35,585 nucleotides of DNA, taken from IMG/VR virus record IMGVR_UViG_3300010412_000043, positions 1 to 35,585 of that record; one strand, given 5' to 3'. This DNA comes from a virus. Position numbers and translations under genes: made by a program. Below the pieces are notes generated by a model. The model was given only the letters and a program-made list of their open reading frames with translations. It was not told where the DNA came from and did no database searches. Below are positions 1 to 6,045 of the stretch, piece by piece. The first letter of the stretch is position 1, and every line of letters begins with the position of its first letter.

Positions 1-41
1 TCTTTTTAATGCATTCAAACAAAAAAATTTCCCGCAGAAAT

Positions 42-155
42 GTAGCCATTCGGCTACCGAGCTATAAGCGATACGGCATTCCATGTCTCTGGTCGAAGAC
101 CAGCCATTCGGCTACAGCGACTACGTCGCGACCAACGTTTCTCCATATTCTGGAG
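42..155. other. Hairpin cluster 1 (four to five short dyads)
   Basis: This noncoding stretch contains consecutive perfect inverted repeats with short loops. They are GTAGCC/GGCTAC (42-57, loop ATTC), CTGGTC/GACCAG (89-103, loop GAA), AGCC/GGCT (102-113, loop ATTC), GCGAC/GTCGC (117-129, loop TAC) and CTCCA/TGGAG (141-155). The stems are unrelated to each other, except that AGCCATTCGGCTAC occurs twice (44-57 and 102-115). No T-run follows any stem, so they do not look like intrinsic terminators. An 82-codon frame at 9-257 crosses the whole cluster and is not considered a gene. Confidence 0.7.
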
Positions 156-242
156 GGGGCTACAATAAGTTTTGTACAAAAACAACAATTCTTAAAAAAA
201 TATTTTAATTGGAGAGTTTACATTTGTCGATTTTTTGGATAT

Positions 243-405
243 CTTTATATTATATAAAGCGAGAATAAATTAAGTTTATTCGAGCGCAGACAACTACGAT
301 AGTAGTTGGATACAAAAAACACTTACAAGCGAAGTCTTGTAAGACTACGAGTAATATTGGTATAATCAATATTACGAGTTATCCCAGCCTGTAGATCAGG
401 CTGGG
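243..405. other. Hairpin cluster 2 upstream of first plus-strand gene
   Basis: Five further dyads follow one another with spacers of about 7 to 14 nt. They are CTTTATAT/ATATAAAG (243-259), GAATAAA/TTTATTC (263-281), CAACTAC/GTAGTTG (291-308), CTTACAAG/CTTGTAAG (322-343) and GTAATATTG/CAATATTAC (351-375). A sixth and strongest dyad, CCCAGCCTG/CAGGCTGGG (383-405, 5-nt loop), ends 20 nt before the start codon at 425. Stem lengths rise from 7 to 9 bp towards the gene. If transcribed they would make a densely structured leader; alternatively they are DNA dyads serving as operators. The layout resembles the minus-strand leader at 34349-34466. Confidence 0.75.
337..366 (+). promoter_or_regulatory. 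Candidate sigma70-type promoter within hairpin cluster 2
   Basis: TTGTAA (337-342), an 18-nt spacer and TATAAT (361-366) give a perfect -10 box and a 4/6 -35 box, with a predicted start near 373. The -35 overlaps the right arm of the 322-343 dyad, and the -10 lies in the loop of the 351-375 dyad. A weaker alternative is TTTACA (217-222), 17 nt, TATCTT (240-245), which would place all later dyads in the transcript. Either would drive the plus-strand virion genes. This is inferred from sequence alone. Confidence 0.35.
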
Positions 406-424
406 TAATATAAGAACAAATAGT

Positions 425-955
425 ATGAATTATATAGATTATCTTTCTTTTATAGAAAAGTCAGCAAGTGACCGTGTCCTGCTTCTAAAAGACTCTCTAT
501 ATAGGTATAGAACTAAATCTCTTTTCTACGAATATAGAAAACCAGACTATCCCTTTATCTTCACTCTGAAGGACTACGATCTGGTCATTCCAGATGTAGG
601 TACGATTAAGAGTCTGAAGAGATTATATCTGGAACTAAATGATCCAACTGAGTATACTATTGCTGCTGAGATCTTTGGTGGTCTAGAGCACTGGAATACC
701 CTGACCAGACTTGGTTGGTTCAACCCTTTAATTGAGCAATGGAGAGACGAACTGGAAGTCAAAGTGAGATCAGAAGCTCTACTCCAGCTACGATTACAAT
801 CGGCTAAGTCTACGTCTGCTGCTCAATTTCTATCCAAAGCCATGTGGAAGGATACACGTGGTAGGCCCAGTAAGGCTGAGAAAGACGCTCTACTCAAGAA
901 GGAAGCATGGATTGAAGATGAAGTAGATGAGCTATACAATAGAGCAATTAATTAA
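425..955 (+). CDS. Putative terminase small subunit / DNA maturase A-like protein
   Basis: This 176-residue protein is the first gene of the plus-strand virion block. No domain is certain. The C-terminal third (about residues 125-170) is a charged helical segment with a GRPSKAEKD stretch. Stretches of the GRP(S/T/K)K-E type are common in small terminase-like phage proteins, and the length fits. The large terminase lies 5 kb downstream, so the pairing rests on position and this motif, not on adjacency. The ATG is preceded by no clear Shine-Dalgarno, only AAGAAC, which is unusual among its neighbours, and it follows a strong hairpin ending at 405. It could instead be an unrelated early or regulatory protein. 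Confidence 0.45.
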   Translation: MNYIDYLSFIEKSASDRVLLLKDSLYRYRTKSLFYEYRKPDYPFIFTLKDYDLVIPDVGTIKSLKRLYLELNDPTEYTIAAEIFGGLEHWNTLTRLGWFNPLIEQWRDELEVKVRSEALLQLRLQSAKSTSAAQFLSKAMWKDTRGRPSKAEKDALLKKEAWIEDEVDELYNRAIN

Positions 956-960
956 TTCTT

Positions 961-1035
961 GGCGGGATAGTTTAATTGGAAGAATGGTGGTTTATAGACC
1001 ATCGAATCTGGGTTCAAATCCCAGTCCCGCAACCA
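961..1035 (+). tRNA. tRNA-like gene with encoded CCA, isotype unresolved
   Basis: The sequence folds as a cloverleaf. The acceptor is GGCGGGA (961-967) against TCCCGCA (1025-1031), followed by A and an encoded CCA (1032-1035). T8 and A9 are present, and the D-arm is GTTT/GAAT with a GG-containing 8-nt loop. The T-arm is CTGGG/CCCAG around TTCAAAT. Two points are odd. Positions 1 and 72 are G and A and do not pair. The best anticodon stem, GGTGG (986-990) with CCATC (999-1003), encloses an 8-nt loop TTTATAGA instead of 7. Counting from U33 the anticodon would be UAU (Ile AUA), but the extra base makes this unsafe. An alternative stem ATGGT/ACCAT leaves a 9-nt loop. Confidence 0.7.
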
Positions 1036-1040
1036 ATTAA

Positions 1041-1154
1041 AAAGTGCAATGTTCGGGCTAAACTACTACGACTGTAATGAAAAAGTCCAATGGGCTCATC
1101 CATTCGGCACAGAAATGTGCAAGAGCATAGAGGTTCGCACTGCTCCTCTTTTTT
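1041..1154 (+). ncRNA. Structured noncoding stretch ending in a terminator-like T-run
   Basis: The gap between the tRNA and the next gene holds CCAATGG paired with CCATT(C)GG (1087-1107, one bulged C). Next comes GCACA/TGTGC with a GAAA tetraloop (1107-1120), then GAGCA (1123-1127) with TGCTC (1141-1145). CTC and six T residues follow (1149-1154). A shorter alternative to the last stem is AGAGG/CCTCT (1129-1149). The T-run suggests an intrinsic terminator closing the tRNA transcript. AGTGC (1043-1047) could also pair with GCACT (1137-1141), which would enclose a small RNA of about 100 nt. No known RNA family was recognised. Confidence 0.4.
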
Positions 1155-1165
1155 AGGTAACTACT

Positions 1166-1432
1166 ATGCCGTACATGAAAAATGGAAAAAGAGACTACCG
1201 AAGGGAATACGACGAGTACCAGTCTAGACCAGGCGTTAAGAAGAGACGCGCAAGAAATAACGCTGCGAGACGGGTTATGGAGAAGGCTGGCAGGGTCCAT
1301 AAGGGGGATGGAAAGCACGTCGCTCATAAAGACAATAATACACGTAATCAATCTAGAAGTAATCTCTCAGTACAATCGGCTTCTAGGAATTCATCTGTAC
1401 CACGTACTAAAGCAGGCACAAGAAAAAAATGA
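1166..1432 (+). CDS. Small basic HNH-like protein
   Basis: This 88-residue, very basic protein begins with a YMKNGKRDYRREYDEY segment. It then carries a region resembling a small, possibly degenerate HNH/HNH-3 nuclease core: HVAHKD near residues 51-56, followed by NNTRN and SNLSVQSASRN at about 57-75. The pattern H-x-x-H-K-D, N-x-x-N, SNL-x-V, N is common in tiny phage HNH-like proteins. Small HNH proteins near terminase genes can assist DNA packaging in HK97-like systems, but that role is not shown here. The stop overlaps the next start (ATGA at 1429-1432), implying translational coupling. Catalytic competence cannot be judged. Confidence 0.55.
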   Translation: MPYMKNGKRDYRREYDEYQSRPGVKKRRARNNAARRVMEKAGRVHKGDGKHVAHKDNNTRNQSRSNLSVQSASRNSSVPRTKAGTRKK

Positions 1433-1656
1433 AAGCAGTATTATTTCTTCTGGTATTTCTGACAGGCTGCTCAAGTATTCAGATCGAGAATGATAAAATG
1501 GTACGTGTGATTGAGTATGGCGCTCAAGCAGACTTAGTTGGAGACGGACAGGTAGGTGGGTGTAAGGTACAGACGTCAGACTTTCCAATTGAGGGAAATC
1601 TGATCCTGACTTACGATGGTGAGAAATGTGATGTAGAATATTCTAGAGGATACTAA
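1429..1656 (+). CDS. Small predicted lipoprotein
   Basis: The 75-residue product starts with MKAVLFLLVFLTGCSS, a short signal peptide ending in the lipobox L-T-G-C with predicted lipidation at Cys14. The mature part is about 61 residues, polar, with two more cysteines (in GGCKV and EKCDV) that could form a disulfide in the periplasm. Candidate roles are an outer-membrane spanin partner or a superinfection-exclusion lipoprotein. It lacks the proline richness of Rz1 and no inner-membrane spanin partner lies next to it, so the role stays open. It overlaps the preceding stop by 4 nt. Confidence 0.65.
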   Translation: MKAVLFLLVFLTGCSSIQIENDKMVRVIEYGAQADLVGDGQVGGCKVQTSDFPIEGNLILTYDGEKCDVEYSRGY

Positions 1657-1745
1657 TGGGCTGTCCGTGCAAACGCATCAAAGACTATTTTAACAAACTT
1701 CGTCAAAGAATGAAGGGAAAGGGGTATAAACCAAACAATGGCTAA
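1656..1745 (+). CDS. Tiny basic 29-residue peptide
   Basis: The ATG at 1656 uses the last base of the preceding TAA (TAATG). The frame runs 29 codons to a TAA at 1743-1745, overlapping the tailspike start at 1738. The peptide begins MGCPCKRIKDYFNKL and is rich in Lys/Arg with a CPC motif near its N-terminus. The two-sided overlap matches the packing style of the whole operon, which favours a real coupled gene. The short length leaves open that it is only a ribosome-transit frame. No function is recognised. Confidence 0.4.
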   Translation: MGCPCKRIKDYFNKLRQRMKGKGYKPNNG

Positions 1746-3822
1746 AGTAGATCTAACTAAAGTCTCTGGTGGATACTATACCCAGAAACAACTTAATGCA
1801 AACTTTGACAAGTTACGTGTAGCTATAAACAACGCTCTGTTCAGGAATGGAACTATTCCAAATCAGATGGAAGCTGATCTGGACATGAACTCCAATAACA
1901 TTCTAAATGTTAATGAGCTATCTGTAGATAGTCTAATTATTGGTGGTAGTGCTACTCTACCAGTGCTAGTGTCAAGATCTGTTGAAGTACAAAATCCTGG
2001 TGCTGGTATTCTTGAGCTTACTACGAATCCTTATTATGTGGGTAATGGTAGTCTAACTATCCATGTAGATGGTCTAAAGGTAAGTAATGGTATTGAATAT
2101 AATGAGCAGGGTGATACTAACTCTGTAAGTACCAGTGTTATTTTTGTGTCCCCATTTGCTGGTACTGAGACTGTAGAGATTATTGTAGATGCTACTTATC
2201 AGAAAGGGGAGTGCTCAGCTAATCCTGCAATTGTTAACTGGATATCCTTAGCAGATTATATCTGTGCTGGTGATGATCCTGACACTGCACTAGCAAGTGC
2301 TTTATCTGATGCTTGTACATATAGTAGGGCTGTTTATATTCCATCCGGAACATGGGACTTTACAGCAGCAGGGACAGCTACCAATTGTAATATTTCTATC
2401 TTTGGTGACGGACCGGCTTTAACTATTCTACGATTCAACGGAACTAACGGGTTCCAGTTGAATTACACAACCTCGGATCATTTCCGGGCCTATTTTGCTA
2501 ATATGAGTATCCTTCAGGAGCAGGAGTCTTCCTCGTCTGCTATTATCCTGAGTAATACATCTGGTAGTACTGGAGAAGGATACCATACTATATTTTCTAA
2601 TCTTGATTTCATGTACCGTAATCCTACGGCTGGTAACTTTACCAACCATTGTTGGGCGGCTGGAATCGATATTAATGGTGTGTCTGAAGGTACTGTCGAA
2701 AATTGTGTATACCTTGCTAATAACGATGGTATCTACGATAACTCCTTTATCAAGTTTAATGAGTCTGAGTCCAGTTTCCGGTGGAGTATCACTGGTAATA
2801 CGATTGGATATGTGAACTACGGTATCTGGTTTAAGACTTCGCCTACTGTCTTCCATGAAGGTATTATTGTATCTGACAATGACTTTGCAAACCTTGATTA
2901 CGCTGTATATCATGATTATGTTAGTGGTGATCTCAATGTTCAGCACGTAGATATTAACAACAACTACATGTTCTGTGCGAAGGACGGAATACGAATTTCC
3001 GCTCTTCTGCCTAATGTGCATGATAATATCATTGTGCATCAGCAAGCAGTGCATAGTTCTACCAATGGTCAGTACTCTTGCATCTACCTATTTGGTGAGT
3101 GCATCAATGGTACTATCCATGACAACCAACTTGGTAGTGATAATACTGGTGGATATACCGCCAATGGTATCACCATCAATGGTACTGAGGCAGCTAGTAT
3201 TAAGTACCTAGACATTCATAAGAATGTCATTAACTATGCCTATACTGGTATCTTGGTGCAGAATAATGTTGAGCACTGTAACTGGGATGACCAGATGTTT
3301 GGTGAGGATGTAACCACTCTGGTATCTGATACTACGGCTAGTAGCAAGCGTAATTATCACCAGAATGGTGCTAGTACTCATTATCGGTCAGACGATGTTG
3401 TAGATATTACTACTGCTGTATCTATTCCTACAGCCTATCAAGTTCCATTTACTTACTTTGATAATAACAAAGACGAACTTGACCTTACACCAGTACCTGC
3501 TAGTACTATTACTATTCCGGAGCATATTAATAAAGTTCGTGTAACTGCTTATCATATAATTCGGTCTGACGCTGTTCCGACTCCTGGTACAACTGTTAAT
3601 ATCAATATTGTTGGTACTAATGTCGATGGAAACCCACTACCAACTATAATTGGTGCTATGGAATTGCCTGCTCCAGGAAATGGTGATTATCAAACTCTTG
3701 TCGCAGCAGCAGCAGTTGTCAATGTAGTTGCAGGATCTACTCTCTATGTAAGAGTATGGTCTAGTGCTGCTCTTGCAAAATCAACTATCCGTTCTGACCT
3801 ATTTATAGAGAATGTAACCTAA
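1738..3822 (+). CDS. Tailspike-like protein with beta-helix body
   Basis: This 694-residue protein has a short N-terminal attachment segment (about 1-70; NANFDKLRVAINNAL and MNSNNILNVNELSV), of the kind used by podovirus fibres and spikes to dock on the tail. A region near residues 165-240 reads like the start of a pectate-lyase/glycan-hydrolase right-handed beta-helix (DPDTALASALSDAC, YIPSGTWDF, ISIFGDGPALT). Many N-x-(I/V), DNDF and GI-type turns follow up to about residue 540. The last 150 residues form a separate beta-rich trimerisation or receptor module. Such proteins sit at the tail and bind or cleave host surface glycans. No catalytic residues can be assigned by eye. TAATG couples it to the next gene. 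Confidence 0.8.
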   Translation: MAKVDLTKVSGGYYTQKQLNANFDKLRVAINNALFRNGTIPNQMEADLDMNSNNILNVNELSVDSLIIGGSATLPVLVSRSVEVQNPGAGILELTTNPYYVGNGSLTIHVDGLKVSNGIEYNEQGDTNSVSTSVIFVSPFAGTETVEIIVDATYQKGECSANPAIVNWISLADYICAGDDPDTALASALSDACTYSRAVYIPSGTWDFTAAGTATNCNISIFGDGPALTILRFNGTNGFQLNYTTSDHFRAYFANMSILQEQESSSSAIILSNTSGSTGEGYHTIFSNLDFMYRNPTAGNFTNHCWAAGIDINGVSEGTVENCVYLANNDGIYDNSFIKFNESESSFRWSITGNTIGYVNYGIWFKTSPTVFHEGIIVSDNDFANLDYAVYHDYVSGDLNVQHVDINNNYMFCAKDGIRISALLPNVHDNIIVHQQAVHSSTNGQYSCIYLFGECINGTIHDNQLGSDNTGGYTANGITINGTEAASIKYLDIHKNVINYAYTGILVQNNVEHCNWDDQMFGEDVTTLVSDTTASSKRNYHQNGASTHYRSDDVVDITTAVSIPTAYQVPFTYFDNNKDELDLTPVPASTITIPEHINKVRVTAYHIIRSDAVPTPGTTVNINIVGTNVDGNPLPTIIGAMELPAPGNGDYQTLVAAAAVVNVVAGSTLYVRVWSSAALAKSTIRSDLFIENVT

Positions 3823-4439
3823 TGGCTGAGAAAAAGAAATCTATTTATAGAGACACGGGTCTAGGACTTGGTAAGTTCATTGAGTCAGGTGGTATACCCG
3901 CTGCCTTAGGCAAGGTTGTTGCTCATATTATCGCAGGAGATCCGTATAAACAAGGAGCCATGCTGTCTCCTCGTACCAAAAAGTATGCTGAGACTAGGCG
4001 GACCAGAGGAAGTTATTCTAGTGGTGGAGGGAAAATGGTGGTGGCACCTAAACCCTCTGCCCTCGATGCTAGCCTGTCTAGTGCCCCATCTAAAGCTAGT
4101 AGAAAACAAGAACCTGCTCCAGCATCATTTCAGAAGGTGGCCTCGAGTAATAAGGATATGTCACCCAAGACTAACTCTGATCTGAATAAGATGTCGCAGA
4201 GTAAGCCTGCTGTATCTCCGCCTTCTAATAAGGCATTTGGTGGTGATGCTCCTGCATTTAAGACATCTACTAAAGCTCCAGTAACGAATCTTGATCTTAA
4301 GACTAGCACTAAGCCTAAGTCTGGTGGATCCTTGTCTGGCCTGAAAAGTGCACTGACTAAGAAACCTACTGCTCGTGGTCCTTCTGAGTATGAGCAGATC
4401 ATGACTGATATCCAGCCTTCACGTAAGAAGAGGCGTTAA
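3822..4439 (+). CDS. Low-complexity, Ser/Lys/Pro-rich basic protein
   Basis: This 205-residue protein has a short ordered N-terminus of about 60 residues (KKKSIYRDTGLGLGKFIESGG, then a small hydrophobic helix around GKVVAHIIAG). A long Ser-, Lys-, Pro-, Thr- and Ala-rich stretch follows, predicted to be disordered, with loosely repeated KTSTK-type elements near residues 146-165. A charged end (EQIMTDIQPSRKKRR) closes it. Its position directly behind the tailspike and before adhesion proteins suggests a virion or assembly-linked role. No family was recognised. It is joined to both neighbours by TAATG overlaps. Confidence 0.6.
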   Translation: MAEKKKSIYRDTGLGLGKFIESGGIPAALGKVVAHIIAGDPYKQGAMLSPRTKKYAETRRTRGSYSSGGGKMVVAPKPSALDASLSSAPSKASRKQEPAPASFQKVASSNKDMSPKTNSDLNKMSQSKPAVSPPSNKAFGGDAPAFKTSTKAPVTNLDLKTSTKPKSGGSLSGLKSALTKKPTARGPSEYEQIMTDIQPSRKKRR

Positions 4440-4657
4440 TGGCTACTTGGTGTAATCCAGACGGTCTGCTGGTTCATTATGGTAGACGTGAAAAGGGGGA
4501 TACTCTTGAGTGTTGCTCTAAGACTGAACCTGCTGGTGAGTGCGATATACCGTCTTATACTCGTGCTACTAATCAGTACAAGTATATTGAGTACTGGAAT
4601 ACTGGTGAAGTAGAGCGTGGATTTGGTCCAATGCAAGTAGAGACTGACTCAGAATGA
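4439..4657 (+). CDS. Small protein with W-x-N-x-DGL-V motif
   Basis: This is a 72-residue product of unknown function. Its first 20 residues contain WCNPDGLLVHYGRRE, which resembles YWVNSDGLVVPFGPRE at the N-terminus of the decoration-like protein at 11265. The two may share a small virion-docking element. Three cysteines follow in the middle (ECCSK, GEC). It starts at a TAATG overlap and its end overlaps the next start by 4 nt (ATGA). The sequence similarity is read by eye over about 16 residues. Confidence 0.6.
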   Translation: MATWCNPDGLLVHYGRREKGDTLECCSKTEPAGECDIPSYTRATNQYKYIEYWNTGEVERGFGPMQVETDSE

Positions 4658-6045
4658 GCTGTAAATACGGAGGTGATATTACCATTTATGGATTATTTCC
4701 AGAGGATGATATTCTTGCTGTAGATGAGCCTTGTGATTGGAGTGTGTATCCTAGACCTGAATGCATTGTTCAGGAATACGAAAGACTTCCTAATGCGCTT
4801 GAGTATGCTGCTTCACAAGAATTAGTATTTCCACTAGCCTCTTTGATTGATGTAGATGCAGAGTTTACTATATCAATGGATGTGTATCCAACCAACCAAG
4901 GAGCTGGCTTTAGCGTTCCTGTAATAGAGCAACTAGATTATAGTACTGACGAGCGTATGTATTTGACACATGCGTGGAGAACAGCAGAGGCTAATCAAGT
5001 ATCAAATGCAACATTAGGAGCAAGTAGTGTTGCTGGTGTATTAGCATTTTATTTAGGTGATTTTAATATATCAGACTGGAGTACGATTAAAATTACGCTA
5101 AATCGCACTACTGGGGATGCTGAAGTATTGATACTTAATACGGTAGGTGCATCCCACGACATAACTCCAGCAGCATGGACACCAGCAGTAGTGCAGGCAT
5201 TTGTAGTGCCTCCAGATTTTTATTTGGGAGGTAAGGCTGTTAGTTATACTAGTAAAGGTTTTATATACGGTAATTTAAAAATTATTCAGGGAGACACAAA
5301 AGCATATTGGCCTATTGATGAGGGCACTGGTAGCATCTTTTATGATCAGAGCGGTAATGGTAATCATGTAATAGCTAAGGCTATTGGAGGAGCCACTTGG
5401 GTAGATGCTCCATACTTCCGTACAAATTTACAACTACACATGGATAATTCTCAAGTGCGTATACCTTGGGGATCTATACCCATAAATACAGATTTTAAGA
5501 TAGATCTGTTTGTAGAAGCAGATGCAGATAGTACTTATAATATTTTAGATACGGAAGGTACTACTACTGCTGACGATGATAATTTGCAATGGGACGTAAC
5601 TTTTACTACTGCTGGTACTGGCAATAATGCAGTGGAGTTTGGCACGTACTCTAGTTCAGTATCGACTGGAGTAGCTTATCCTAAATCATCCAAACTTACG
5701 CTGTTGTCTTTTAGATATTACAATGCTACTAATATATTAGTAACAGAGGACGATACTACACAGCATGGTACTGGTACAACATCAACAATACTGCCATGTG
5801 GTGCTGGACCAATTACTAATTTCTTTGCTGATGGAGTGCTTGTAATTGGCGATGATGGGGTAAACCCATTAGTAGGAAAAGTACGAGAGATTAAGATATT
5901 TGCAACATACACAGATTATTATCCAGTAGCATATTATTGCTTAGATGATAATGTGGCCGATTCTGAAATTATTCAAGACCGTACTGGAAATGGTTACGAT
6001 GCTACATTTGTTAAAGGCTCAGGTAGTTGGGTAGTTATTAACTAA
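4654..6045 (+). CDS. LamG/concanavalin-like virion adhesion protein
   Basis: This is a 463-residue beta-rich protein. It contains two jelly-roll-like tracts, each ending in a D-x-(S/T)-G-N-G turn: IDEGTGSIFYDQSGNGNHV near residues 223-241 and DRTGNGYDATF near 446-456. That pattern is typical of LamG/concanavalin-A-like domains with a closing DxSGNGN strand. The same element recurs at the C-terminus of the protein at 23934. It is probably a tail-associated fibre or receptor-binding component given its place among spike genes. The ATG at 4654 overlaps the previous stop (ATGA), and TAATG links it to the terminase gene. Confidence 0.6.
   Translation: MSCKYGGDITIYGLFPEDDILAVDEPCDWSVYPRPECIVQEYERLPNALEYAASQELVFPLASLIDVDAEFTISMDVYPTNQGAGFSVPVIEQLDYSTDERMYLTHAWRTAEANQVSNATLGASSVAGVLAFYLGDFNISDWSTIKITLNRTTGDAEVLILNTVGASHDITPAAWTPAVVQAFVVPPDFYLGGKAVSYTSKGFIYGNLKIIQGDTKAYWPIDEGTGSIFYDQSGNGNHVIAKAIGGATWVDAPYFRTNLQLHMDNSQVRIPWGSIPINTDFKIDLFVEADADSTYNILDTEGTTTADDDNLQWDVTFTTAGTGNNAVEFGTYSSSVSTGVAYPKSSKLTLLSFRYYNATNILVTEDDTTQHGTGTTSTILPCGAGPITNFFADGVLVIGDDGVNPLVGKVREIKIFATYTDYYPVAYYCLDDNVADSEIIQDRTGNGYDATFVKGSGSWVVIN

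Noticed and set aside
9-257. 82-codon plus-strand frame in the left noncoding region
   Set aside because: It runs across several hairpins, has no ribosome site and has no protein-like pattern; the hairpin reading explains the sequence better.
42-405. CRISPR array or REP-type repeats
   Set aside because: The dyads have different stem sequences and irregular spacing; only one 14-nt unit is repeated, so neither class fits.
383-405. Intrinsic terminator at the strongest left hairpin
   Set aside because: The 9-bp GC-rich stem is followed by TAATATAAG without a T-run.
1041-1141. Second tRNA behind the first
   Set aside because: A GGTTCGCAC string and a CTCAT loop resemble tRNA parts, but no seven-base T-loop with matching stem and no CCA end can be drawn.
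2428-3054. 208-codon minus-strand frame inside the tailspike gene
   Set aside because: It lies wholly antisense to a well-supported beta-helix protein and has the mirrored composition of that gene without recognisable domains.
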